From Alcanivoracaceae bacterium (lineage in GTDB: Bacteria; Pseudomonadota; Gammaproteobacteria; Pseudomonadales; Alcanivoracaceae), in assembly GCA_029212745.1 (NCBI GenBank), contig JARGOL010000002.1:142033-206032 (forward strand): a stretch of 64,000 nt of DNA. The letters are read 5' to 3'. This document shows, in pieces, positions 1-8,125 of the stretch. Numbering within the stretch: position 1 is the first letter of the stretch; each line of letters opens with the position of its first letter. The notes under the pieces are model-generated. The model was not told the DNA's origin and did not search any database. It saw nothing but the letters and a program-made list of their open reading frames with translations. The position numbers were made by a program, and so were the translations under genes.

Positions 1-1
1 G

Positions 2-442
2 CGGGCCCATTGGCCGGACAGAGCCGCCGTGGATGCCTATTTCAACGGGCGGGGCATGTTCGCCCGGTTCGACCCGCGCTGCCTGGAGGATTACCTGGCG
101 GCGGGCCTGGTGGCATCGGATGACGGCTATCGCCTGCTGGTGCCACCGGAGGTTGAGGTGGAGGTGTTTCGCACCACACCCGGAAACCTGAACCGGTTTC
201 CACGCCTCAAGGTACCCGGCGCCATCATCACCGGCGCTGACAGCGAGGGGCCGTTCCATGCCGCCCACCGGCGTCATTGTCGCCGTCACCGGATGACCTG
301 GGCGCAGGCGCCCGGTGGCCACATGTTCCCGCTGGAGCAGCCGCAGCAGGCCGCAGACCTGTTGCAGGCGGTGCTGGATGAACTGGAGTCAGGACGCGAC
401 GGGCAGGTAATGATCAAGGAGGCCATGGTCGATGGCGAATGA
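2..442 (+). CDS. alpha/beta hydrolase, C-terminal part (5' end outside window)
   Basis: The reading frame is open from the first bases of the window, so this is the 3' part of a longer gene. The visible part resembles the cap and C-terminal half of an alpha/beta-fold hydrolase: a lid-like stretch rich in Arg and Phe, then GGHMFPLEQP near the end, whose His is the likely catalytic histidine. The nucleophile elbow would lie upstream and is not visible. A GTG at 29 could be read as a start but lies inside the conserved region. The gene overlaps the next hydrolase gene by 11 bp, so the two are probably co-translated. Substrate unknown. Confidence 0.7.
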   Translation, partial: RAHWPDRAAVDAYFNGRGMFARFDPRCLEDYLAAGLVASDDGYRLLVPPEVEVEVFRTTPGNLNRFPRLKVPGAIITGADSEGPFHAAHRRHCRRHRMTWAQAPGGHMFPLEQPQQAADLLQAVLDELESGRDGQVMIKEAMVDGE

Positions 443-1277
443 TATGCAGGAAAGGCGTTTTTCGGCCTGGGGTCAGACCCTGGCCGGCTGGTTCAGGCCC
501 GGGGAGGGAACGCCGGTGCTGGCCCTGCATGGCTGGCTGGATAATGCCAACAGCTTTTGCGCCCTGGCCCGGCACCTGCCCAACCCGTTGCTGGCCATGG
601 ATTTCGCCGGGCATGGTTATTCCGATCACCGCCCGGACGGCGCCGCCACCCATTATGTCGACCATGTCCGCGATGTACTGGCAGTGGCGGATGATATGCA
701 ATGGCAACGGTTCATTTTGCTGGGGCATTCCATGGGCGCCGGCGTGGCCAGCCTGTTTGCCGGCAGCTTTCCGGAGCGGCTGGAGAAGCTGGTATTGCTC
801 GAGGGGCTGGGCCCGCCCACCACCGCCGGTGAGAGCGCTGCGGCGACATTGCGCAAGGCCATCGACGACATGCTGGCACTGCCGGACAAGAAGAAGCCGG
901 TATATGCGCGGTTTGACGACGCCGTGCAGGCCCGCACGGCCGGTTTTGGCGGACTCGACCCGGACAGCTGCCGGCTGCTGTGCGAGCGCGGCCTTGAGCA
1001 GGTGCCCGGGGGCTGGACCTGGCGCACAGATGCGCGCCTGCGCCTGACATCGTCGCTGCGCCTGACGGAAGACCAGGTGGAAGGGTTCATGCGCGCGATA
1101 ACGGTGCCCACCTTGCTGGTGACGGCGGAGCAGGGCATGGGCGGCAACGGCATGTTTGATCACCGCACCGCCTGGCTGTCTGATCTTGAGCAAGTGCGCC
1201 TGCCCGGACGGCACCACGTTCACATGGAGCAGGCCGCGGCGGTAGCGGCGCCGGTGGCCCGGTTCCTGGCGCAGTGA
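432..1277 (+). CDS. alpha/beta hydrolase
   Basis: A 281-residue alpha/beta-fold hydrolase. The oxyanion-hole segment HGWLDN lies near residue 33, MDFAGHGYSDH follows at about 55, and the nucleophile elbow GHSMGAG places Ser at residue 100. The C-terminal GRHHVHME segment carries the probable catalytic His. No signal peptide is seen, so it is probably cytoplasmic. An AAGGAGG ribosome binding site at 417-423 sits well for the ATG at 432, which overlaps the end of the preceding hydrolase gene. The family includes esterases, haloperoxidase-like enzymes and C-C hydrolases; the substrate cannot be read from sequence. Confidence 0.85.
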   Translation: MANDMQERRFSAWGQTLAGWFRPGEGTPVLALHGWLDNANSFCALARHLPNPLLAMDFAGHGYSDHRPDGAATHYVDHVRDVLAVADDMQWQRFILLGHSMGAGVASLFAGSFPERLEKLVLLEGLGPPTTAGESAAATLRKAIDDMLALPDKKKPVYARFDDAVQARTAGFGGLDPDSCRLLCERGLEQVPGGWTWRTDARLRLTSSLRLTEDQVEGFMRAITVPTLLVTAEQGMGGNGMFDHRTAWLSDLEQVRLPGRHHVHMEQAAAVAAPVARFLAQ

Positions 1278-1367
1278 CCATTCCGCTCAGGTGCTGGCCG
1301 CTGTCGTCATGGAGTGCTGTGGCCGACGGGCTATGATGCCAGCACGTCGACAGGGAGATACGTGATC

Positions 1368-1829
1368 ATGAAAATCGTGGAACCATCCGAACTGAAATCC
1401 TGGGAAGGCAAGGAGCTGGGCGCATCCGACTGGTTCGAGATCGACCAGGACCGGATCAACGCGTTCGCTGATGCCACACTGGATCACCAGTTCATTCATG
1501 TGGACCCGGAGAAAGCCAAGGCAACACCGTTCGGCAGCACCATCGCCCACGGTTACCTGACGGTATCGTTGCTGCCTTACCTGCAAACCAGCATTGCCGA
1601 CTTCCTGCTGCCCAAGGGCATGAAGATGGGCATGAATTATGGCTTCGACAAGCTGCGTTTCATGGCGCCGGTGAAGGTGGGCAAGCGGGTCCGTGCCGTG
1701 GCCACGCTACTGGATGCCACGGAGAAAAAGCCGGGGCAGTGGCTGATGAAATACCAGTTCACCGTGGAGATCGAGGGCGAGGACAAGCCTGCCGTGATCG
1801 CCGAATGGCTGCTGATGTACTTCGTTTAA
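1368..1829 (+). CDS. MaoC-like (R)-hydratase/dehydratase, NodN type
   Basis: A 153-residue single hot-dog protein. FADATLDHQFIHVDPE followed by FGSTIAHGYLT is the typical hydratase-2 motif, with the Asp and His that activate water. Family members hydrate trans-2-enoyl-CoA to (R)-3-hydroxyacyl-CoA, linking beta-oxidation to other pathways. The ATG at 1368 is preferred over the in-frame codon at 1314, because homologous sequence begins there and AGGGAG lies at 1352-1357. It stands alone between the hydrolases and deaD. The family is secure, the exact acyl substrate is not. Confidence 0.85.
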   Translation: MKIVEPSELKSWEGKELGASDWFEIDQDRINAFADATLDHQFIHVDPEKAKATPFGSTIAHGYLTVSLLPYLQTSIADFLLPKGMKMGMNYGFDKLRFMAPVKVGKRVRAVATLLDATEKKPGQWLMKYQFTVEIEGEDKPAVIAEWLLMYFV

Positions 1830-1910
1830 GGCCCTTTCGCGGGGCGCGGCTGCGTTGCCGGCCGTACCCCGTCTGTCCGTTTTACCTGTTTTTCCTCGCT
1901 CGAACGCCAG

Positions 1911-1939
1911 TTCACTGATATAGTCCGCGCCTCTTTTAT
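1911..1939 (+). promoter_or_regulatory. possible sigma-70 promoter for deaD
   Basis: TTCACT and TTTTAT are separated by 17 bp, about 70 bp upstream of the deaD start. Each hexamer matches four of six consensus positions, so this is only a weak prediction. Confidence 0.3.
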
Positions 1940-2010
1940 CGTGGCCCACACAGCACGCTGTTCATGCCACGCAATGCCGACCCGAGATGGTTGGCCAACG
2001 AGGTGTGAAA

Positions 2011-3681
2011 ATGACTGATGTGGCGTCCCGGCCGGGCTTTGACAGCCTGGGCCTTTCTTCTGCCGTGTGTTCTGTTCTGGACAAGCTCGGCTACCAGCAA
2101 CCAACGCCGATCCAGGGCGAAGTGATCCCGCATATGCTGTCCGGCCGGGATGTGGTCGGTCTGGCGCAAACCGGCACCGGCAAGACGGCGGCGTTTGCGT
2201 TGCCGTTGATATCGCGCCTGGGTGGCGGTGATCGCGGTGCGCTGAAGGCGCTGGTGCTGGCACCGACCCGTGAGCTTGCCCTGCAGGTAACGGCCAACCT
2301 GGAACAGTATGCCGGCGCCCAGCCCGGCTTTTCCGTGGTCAGCCTGTGCGGTGGCATGCCGTTCGGGCCGCAGCTGAAGGCATTGCGCGGCGGTGTTACC
2401 TGTGTGGTGGGCACCCCGGGTCGCGTCATTGATCATCTGGAGAAAGGCACACTCAAGCTGAGCGAGTTGCAGTGCCTGGTCCTTGATGAAGCGGATGAGA
2501 TGCTGCGCATGGGCTTCATTGACGATGTCCAGCAGGTCATGGATGCGGTGCCCGGCACCTGCCAGGTGGCACTGTTCTCGGCCACCATGCCGGCGCCGAT
2601 TCGTCGGCTGGCCCAGCGCTACCTGAAAGATCCCGCGGAAGTGACGATCAAGTCCGCCACCAGTACGGCGCCTGCCATTCGCCAGCGTTACCTGTTTACT
2701 GCCCACCGCGACAAGCCCGATGCGCTCCTGCGCGTGCTTGAGCTGGAAGCGGTGGATGCCGCCATTGTCTTTACCCGTACGCGTGAGGCTACCGTGGATG
2801 TCGCCAACCAGTTGTGCGAGGCCGGTTACCGTGCCGCTGCACTTAACGGCGACCTGGCCCAGGCACAGCGCGAGCAGGTGGTTGACCAGCTCAAGCGAGG
2901 CAAGCTCGACATCGTTGTTGCCACGGACGTGGCGGCGCGGGGCCTTGATGTGCCGCGCATCAGTCACGTTATCAACTTTGATATTCCTTTTGACGCCGAA
3001 GTCTATACCCACCGTATCGGCCGTACCGGTCGCGCCGGTCGCGCCGGCGATGCCATCCTGTTCGTGACACCCAAGGACAAGCGCCTGTTGGCTATCATTG
3101 AGCGGGTGACACGCCAGAAAGTGGAAGAGATGCCGCTGCCCGATGCCGCTGCCATCAATGCCCGTCGCGAACAGCGCTTTGTAGAAAAACTGGAAGCGGC
3201 AATGGCCAGCGCGGATGAGTCCCCCATGCGCGGCGTCATCGCACGCTGGCTGGAAAAGCGTGACATGCCAGTGGACACGCTGACCCTGGCAGCAGCGTTG
3301 GCAGACATTGGCCTGGACGGCAAGCCGTTCTTTGCCAAGGACCGCCCGCGCCCGGCACGTCGACCCGCCGCGGAGCGCCAGGCCAGTCCTGCCGGTCAGC
3401 GGCCCCGGGTACGCAAGGCGGCCGGCCGTGCTGCCACGTCGGTGGAGCAGGGCATGGTGCGTTACAAGATCGCCGTGGGGCACAAGGACGGCGTCAAACC
3501 GGGCAACATCGTTGGTGCCATTGCCAATGAGGCGGGGCTGAACAGTCGTGTCATCGGACGGATTGATATCGATACGCGCTCAAGCACGGTGGACTTGCCG
3601 GACAACCTGCCGGCAAAAACCGTGAGCCACCTGAAGAAAGTATGGGTGTCTGGCCGCCAGCTGGATCTGCAGCCGGTTTAA
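2011..3681 (+). CDS. deaD: DEAD-box ATP-dependent RNA helicase DeaD/CsdA
   Basis: A 556-residue RNA helicase that unwinds structured RNA during ribosome assembly and at low temperature. Motif I AQTGTGKT is at residues 52-59, PTRELALQ follows, DEAD is at 159-162, then SAT, VATDVAARGLDV and HRIGRTGRAGRAG. The C-terminus holds the DbpA-type RNA-binding domain (HKDGVKPGNIVGAI region) after a basic, Pro/Arg-rich linker, which separates DeaD from RhlE or SrmB. The ATG at 2011 follows GAGGTG; an earlier in-frame ATG at 1987 lacks homologous sequence. Its stop overlaps the stop of the convergent DUF2007 gene. Confidence 0.93.
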   Translation: MTDVASRPGFDSLGLSSAVCSVLDKLGYQQPTPIQGEVIPHMLSGRDVVGLAQTGTGKTAAFALPLISRLGGGDRGALKALVLAPTRELALQVTANLEQYAGAQPGFSVVSLCGGMPFGPQLKALRGGVTCVVGTPGRVIDHLEKGTLKLSELQCLVLDEADEMLRMGFIDDVQQVMDAVPGTCQVALFSATMPAPIRRLAQRYLKDPAEVTIKSATSTAPAIRQRYLFTAHRDKPDALLRVLELEAVDAAIVFTRTREATVDVANQLCEAGYRAAALNGDLAQAQREQVVDQLKRGKLDIVVATDVAARGLDVPRISHVINFDIPFDAEVYTHRIGRTGRAGRAGDAILFVTPKDKRLLAIIERVTRQKVEEMPLPDAAAINARREQRFVEKLEAAMASADESPMRGVIARWLEKRDMPVDTLTLAAALADIGLDGKPFFAKDRPRPARRPAAERQASPAGQRPRVRKAAGRAATSVEQGMVRYKIAVGHKDGVKPGNIVGAIANEAGLNSRVIGRIDIDTRSSTVDLPDNLPAKTVSHLKKVWVSGRQLDLQPV

Positions 3682-4064
3682 TTGCCCAGAAGCAGGCGCG
3701 CTACCAGTGCGCCTGTGACCATCAGCAACAACGGTAGCACCCACTCGGGCCATTGCCTGCCAGTGGGTGCGCTGCCCGGTTCCTCGACGCTGTCCGGCAC
3801 CTTGCTGGAGCCATCGATTGCGGCGGCCTCAAGGGCGTCATCATCCGGTACCTGCTGTTGCCACTGGCAGACGATTTCGCGGGCCTCCTGCAGCTGTGTC
3901 GTGTTGACCATGACGCGCACCAGGCCCTGTGCCGGCAACTCGCCGATGCCACCGCTGAGGGTCTGCCCGAAGATCCGCGAGTCGATCCCCGCCTGTTTCA
4001 GCACACCCGCCAGCACGGCCGCGTCCAGCGGAGAGGCGGCCTCGTAGGCACAGGCCAATGCCAT
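3678..4064 (-). CDS. DUF2007 (putative signal-transducing) protein with C-terminal membrane anchor
   Basis: A 128-residue protein. The first 70 residues look like the DUF2007 fold (an ACT-like domain often annotated as putative signal transducing protein). A charged linker follows, then one hydrophobic C-terminal helix (VLPLLLMVTGALVARLLL), suggesting a tail-anchored protein facing the cytoplasm. It lies 1 bp downstream of the saccharopine-dehydrogenase-like gene and is probably its operon partner. Its stop codon overlaps that of convergent deaD by 4 bp. The family has no firm biochemical function. Confidence 0.7.
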   Translation of the reverse strand: MALACAYEAASPLDAAVLAGVLKQAGIDSRIFGQTLSGGIGELPAQGLVRVMVNTTQLQEAREIVCQWQQQVPDDDALEAAAIDGSSKVPDSVEEPGSAPTGRQWPEWVLPLLLMVTGALVARLLLGN

Positions 4065-4065
4065 C

Positions 4066-5256
4066 TCAACGCAGCCGCTGGAAATGGATGCGGGCTTTCT
4101 GCAATCTCTTGACCAGGCCGTCTTCCAACGCCATCACCGGTGTCACGACACCGGTAGCCCTGGGCGCATCCTTGTCCAGCGCCAGTCCCATGGCGGTTTC
4201 TGCCAGCATCTTCGCGGTCTCGTCATAGCCCGGATCGCCGCCTGACACCTGGGTGATGACGCGGGTGCCCTCGGCTTCGCCGCGAAAGGTGACCTTGAAC
4301 CAGCTGCGATCACGTTTTTCCTTCGCCGGCCCCTCGCCGGACTGGCGCAGGGTCAGCAGGCGTTCGCGTACCGGCTTGATCTGTGCAGCCAGCAACAGAC
4401 CGCCAATGCCGCCAATGCCGCCCACCATTTTGGGCAGGCTTTTACTGGCCAGGTAGTGGCCATAGTGAAAGTCATTGCCATAGCCGCTAACCGCACGGGC
4501 CGAGCGCATCACCATGAATGGATCAATGGTCGGCATGGGGCAGAGCCAACCACCCAGTTCGGTATCGCGCCGGGGCAGCGGGGCCAGGGCATGGGCTGTC
4601 TTCGGGTATTCGTGGTCCAGCAGCATGCGGGCATGACGCATGGCAAGCTGGTTTTCCCGCGGGCGCCCGAAGGCAGTCAGCGCCGACTGCCAGGTGCCGC
4701 CACTGAATGTGCCGCTTGCCGTCACCACACCCTGCAGCGTGACCCGGCCCTGCGGCGGACCGCCGCAGGCCCGCGCCAGTTCGCGCACGGTGAACAGGGC
4801 GCCGGCATCATGGGGAATGGAATCGAAGCCGCAGCAGTTGACGATGGCCGCTCCCGTCTTGCGCGCACTCTGGTGGTAACGGCTGATCATGTTGCAGACA
4901 AATTCCGGTTCGCCGGTGAGGTCGCAGTAGTGGGTGCCGTTGTCGGCACAGGCGCGCACCAGCCCCTCCCCGTACCAGACGTAGGGGCCCACCGTGGTGA
5001 TGATGACGTTGCTGCGCCGGGCCATGGTTTCGAGGCTGGCCTGGTCGTTGATATCGGCAGTAAGCAGGGCAGGCAGGTTGGTAACGCCGCTGGCTGCAAG
5101 CGCATCATGCACGGCCTGCAACTTTTCCGTGTTGCGGCCCGCCAGGGCCCAGGGAACGTCATCGGGCAGGTGCTCGCCCAGGTACTCGGCACACAGGCCA
5201 CCAGTGAAGCCGGTGGCGCCAAAAACGGTCAGGCCAAAATCCCGCGTCTCTGCCAT
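4066..5256 (-). CDS. saccharopine dehydrogenase family / trans-acting enoyl-reductase-like protein
   Basis: A 396-residue NAD(P)-dependent oxidoreductase. The N-terminus has the Rossmann fingerprint VFGATGFTG (residues about 11-19), and VGPYVWYGEGLV and CCGFDSIPHD are typical of the saccharopine-dehydrogenase-like family found in many proteobacteria and mycobacteria. A hydrophobic stretch near residue 290 (GGIGGIGGLLLAAQ) may be membrane- or lipid-associated. True lysine-pathway saccharopine dehydrogenases differ, and relatives act on lipids, so I infer a lipid role but cannot prove it. Transcribed with the DUF2007 gene. Confidence 0.75.
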   Translation of the reverse strand: MAETRDFGLTVFGATGFTGGLCAEYLGEHLPDDVPWALAGRNTEKLQAVHDALAASGVTNLPALLTADINDQASLETMARRSNVIITTVGPYVWYGEGLVRACADNGTHYCDLTGEPEFVCNMISRYHQSARKTGAAIVNCCGFDSIPHDAGALFTVRELARACGGPPQGRVTLQGVVTASGTFSGGTWQSALTAFGRPRENQLAMRHARMLLDHEYPKTAHALAPLPRRDTELGGWLCPMPTIDPFMVMRSARAVSGYGNDFHYGHYLASKSLPKMVGGIGGIGGLLLAAQIKPVRERLLTLRQSGEGPAKEKRDRSWFKVTFRGEAEGTRVITQVSGGDPGYDETAKMLAETAMGLALDKDAPRATGVVTPVMALEDGLVKRLQKARIHFQRLR

Positions 5257-5375
5257 ACTATTGTCCTTCGATGCCGTTCCCCGTTACGCCAGTGTACCGG
5301 CGGGTCGGCACATGTACAGCCGCTGGTCGTGGCCAGCAATAACCCGGGACCGGTTGTGTGGAGGCCCCCGAAGAC

Positions 5376-6320
5376 ATGCTTCAACGTACCCGAAAATGGA
5401 TTCGCCGCATGGTGGATAACAGGACTGCGATCCGGCGTGATGTGGCACTGGGTCTGTCTCATGCCAGCTCATTGCCATGGTTCCTTCTGCCGTTTCGAAG
5501 CGAGCCGGATGTGCGTTCCGAGCTGGACCCCCGCAGCTACAACAATTTCGGAGACGTGGTGAATTCCGCCGTGCAGGTATTGTTGCCGGCGCAACGGGAG
5601 TCCATCAGCCAGGGGACGCTGGTGTGCCGCCCCCAACGGGTCGCCCGGGAGGAACACAGCTCCCGCTGGTTCTTTATCAACGGCGTGGCGTCCGCGCCGC
5701 CGGTGGCGCTTCTCAATGCCAGCGAGATTGCGCGACTGTTCCGGCGTCCGGTGCACCTGGTACACACACCCACCTGGGGCCTGGTGCGAGACCTGGCCGG
5801 ATCCATTACCGCGCGCACACTGCGCAAGGATGGCAAGCTTTCACGGCCGGCGCTGTATGCAATCCAGGAAGCCCTTGAACGTCATGAGCGGGTGGTGCTG
5901 GTCTGTCACTCCCAGGGCACCATCGTGGCCAGTTACATCGTCAGGAAGCTGTTGCGGCATGCATCCACGCGCGACCTGGTGAAGAAGCTGGAGTTGTACT
6001 GTATCGGCGGTGTTGCAGACAGTCTCGAAGTGGACCCCCAGTTGACCCGTGAGGCGGGCCATCCGGTGCCCTATGTCGAGCACTTTGCCAATGGCCGGGA
6101 CTACTTTTCTCAGATTGGTGTGCTCTCCCATCTGGACAGTACGGCGGGCACGGTATTCTGTATTCCTGAACGCAGTGGGCACCTGCTCAATGAACATTAT
6201 CTTGCGGGAATTGCCCGCGGCGACTACTGTAATCGGACGTCTCGCCTGTACAGATATGCCCGGGGAAGGGAACCAGGCGATGAAAACTATATGCCGGTTC
6301 AGCCCGGCGAACAGATTTGA
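5376..6320 (+). CDS. alpha/beta-fold hydrolase (lipase-like)
   Basis: A protein of about 314 residues with a nucleophile-elbow CHSQGT in a VVLVCHSQGTIVASY context, similar to alpha/beta hydrolases of the lipase-like superfamily. FFINGVAS upstream may be the oxyanion-hole strand, and GHLLNEHYL near the C-terminus may provide the His. There is no clear signal peptide. The ATG at 5376 has GGAGG at 5360-5364; a GTG at 5358 is an alternative. It precedes a two-component regulator by 40 bp. Substrate unknown. Confidence 0.7.
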   Translation: MLQRTRKWIRRMVDNRTAIRRDVALGLSHASSLPWFLLPFRSEPDVRSELDPRSYNNFGDVVNSAVQVLLPAQRESISQGTLVCRPQRVAREEHSSRWFFINGVASAPPVALLNASEIARLFRRPVHLVHTPTWGLVRDLAGSITARTLRKDGKLSRPALYAIQEALERHERVVLVCHSQGTIVASYIVRKLLRHASTRDLVKKLELYCIGGVADSLEVDPQLTREAGHPVPYVEHFANGRDYFSQIGVLSHLDSTAGTVFCIPERSGHLLNEHYLAGIARGDYCNRTSRLYRYARGREPGDENYMPVQPGEQI

Positions 6321-6360
6321 TTCGCCCCGGTTCGGGGTGATTTGCCAGGTCAGGAACTGA

Positions 6361-7479
6361 ATGTCTGTCACTGCAGCCCAGACAAAACCACGACTGCTCG
6401 TGGTGGACGATTCACGCGTGATGCGCACTGCGGCAAAGAAGATGCTGGGTGAGCGTTTTGACGTGGTCACCGCGGAAGACGGGCTTGATGGTCTCAAACA
6501 GATCAAGAACGACCAGTCCATCCAGGTGGTGTTTACCGATCTTTCCATGCCGGAGCTTGACGGCTACGGCCTGCTGGAAAAGATCCGCACCGATGAGGAT
6601 TCGGGCATCTCGGGGTTGCCCGTGATCGTCGTTACCGGCGCAGAGAATGACGAAGCCGCGCGGGAAAAAGCCCTGGACATGGGGGCCACGGATTTCATCT
6701 CCAAACCATTCAACTCCACGGACCTGCTTGCCCGCGCCACCGCCCATGCCAACTACCAGCGCGAGCGTCGCCAGCTGGCCGAGCAAACCACCATTGATGC
6801 CGTTACCGGCCTGGGCAACCAGTTGTACTTCCAGCAACGCGTCAAGCAGGAGCTGGCATTTGCCGCACGCCAGGGGCACAAGCTGTCGGTGCTGCGTGCA
6901 GACGTGGATGGTTTCAAGAACATCTTTATCAAGGCCGGCAAGGAAGCGGCCGACCAGATTCTGCGCCAGGTGGGCAAGGTGATTGCCGAGCTGGTGCGCA
7001 AGGAAGACACCGGGGCCCGCATTGGCCTCAACCAGTTTGCCGTGCTCTTGCCCACCGCGGATGCGGCGGGCGCTGCGATTTTCGCCAATCGCCTGTGCCG
7101 TCAGGTAAGGGAGATGCCCGTGGAAATCCGCGGGCGGAAAATCAATGTCACCCTGTCCATTGGTGTTCTCACGCCTGATCCGCACCCGGGGGCGACACCG
7201 CGCAGTGTGCTGGAAGAGGCCAACCTGGTGCTCAAGGCAGCCTCAGATGCCGGTGGAAACCGCGTCATCACCGAGGAGGAGCTGCGCGGCAAGGACAAGG
7301 CCGGCTTACCGTCCGCGCCGACGCCGCCGCCGCAGGCAGAATCCGGTGAGCTGACCGTGGACCAGGCGCTGGCAATGATGGCAGAGGGCAAGACCGACCT
7401 GGTTCGTACCTATCTGCCGTCCCTGCGCAAAAAGCTGGCCCCGCTGTTGAAACTGATGAGCAGCGAAGAGAAGGGCTGA
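6361..7479 (+). CDS. response regulator with degenerate GGDEF domain
   Basis: A 372-residue protein with an N-terminal receiver domain (about residues 11-130): VVDDS acidic pocket, phosphoacceptor Asp60 in FTDLSMPELDGYG, and conserved Lys in SKPF. A diguanylate-cyclase-like domain follows (about 140-310, beginning DAVTGLGNQ). Its active-site signature GGDEF is replaced by GLNQF at residues 222-226, so the metal- and GTP-binding acidic residues are lost and catalysis is unlikely. A Pro-rich linker and a short helical tail follow. It probably works as a binding or scaffold output. The next gene (DUF2505) starts 3 bp downstream. Confidence 0.85.
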   Translation: MSVTAAQTKPRLLVVDDSRVMRTAAKKMLGERFDVVTAEDGLDGLKQIKNDQSIQVVFTDLSMPELDGYGLLEKIRTDEDSGISGLPVIVVTGAENDEAAREKALDMGATDFISKPFNSTDLLARATAHANYQRERRQLAEQTTIDAVTGLGNQLYFQQRVKQELAFAARQGHKLSVLRADVDGFKNIFIKAGKEAADQILRQVGKVIAELVRKEDTGARIGLNQFAVLLPTADAAGAAIFANRLCRQVREMPVEIRGRKINVTLSIGVLTPDPHPGATPRSVLEEANLVLKAASDAGGNRVITEEELRGKDKAGLPSAPTPPPQAESGELTVDQALAMMAEGKTDLVRTYLPSLRKKLAPLLKLMSSEEKG

Positions 7480-7482
7480 ACC

Positions 7483-7989
7483 ATGCAGGTGGAGCGTCAC
7501 CAGGATTACCCCGTCAGCGCCCGGGCACTGCTCGATGCGCTTACGCATCGCGATTACTTCCAGTGGCGCCTGTCCCGTTCGGGCAACGACGACTTTCACT
7601 TTGATGCCTTCGAGCAGACCCCCGGTGGCCTGTTGATCCGGGTGCATCGTGATGTCGAGATCAAGGCCGATCGTGTGCCCGCCGTGGCACGGAAGTTTCT
7701 TGGCAGCTCCAGCACGCTGGTGACCGAGTTCCTGTGGACCGAGACGCAGGAGATGCCCTTTCGTGGCCAGTACCAGTTCCACATCGGTGGCGTGCCGGTG
7801 ACCGTGGCCGGTGCCATCCGTATTGAGGAAGACAATGGGCAGGCGCGCCAGCACATCAATGTGCAGGTCAGCAGCAGCGTGCCGCTGGTGGGGCGCAAGC
7901 TGGTGTCCATGGTCGGTGCGCGGGTGGAAAAAGCCCTGGATGCCGACTACCGCAACACCCTCAAGTACCTGGAATCCCTCCCGGGCTGA
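7483..7989 (+). CDS. DUF2505 family protein (SRPBCC-like)
   Basis: A 168-residue protein resembling DUF2505, a START/SRPBCC-type fold often linked to lipid or small-ligand binding. It begins with VERHQDYPVSARALLDALTHRDYF, the usual polyketide-cyclase-like opening, and has alternating strands with a long C-terminal helix. No signal peptide or membrane helix is seen. It starts 3 bp after the response-regulator stop, so it is co-transcribed. Function unknown. Confidence 0.7.
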   Translation: MQVERHQDYPVSARALLDALTHRDYFQWRLSRSGNDDFHFDAFEQTPGGLLIRVHRDVEIKADRVPAVARKFLGSSSTLVTEFLWTETQEMPFRGQYQFHIGGVPVTVAGAIRIEEDNGQARQHINVQVSSSVPLVGRKLVSMVGARVEKALDADYRNTLKYLESLPG

Positions 7990-8125
7990 CCGGGCTTCAA
8001 CGGCCGCCGGCCTGCGAACCTGCAATTGTGCCGCAAGAGCAAACTGAATGGCGCCGGCGGTCATTGTCGCTTCACTGCGGCTGTGCTCCTATTTCCCCAT
8101 CAACTGACGTTTGAGGAACACTGGT

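Noticed and set aside
1936..3483. Large antisense ORF (515 codons) opposite deaD
   Set aside because: High-GC shadow of a well-conserved gene; no ribosome binding site or motif.
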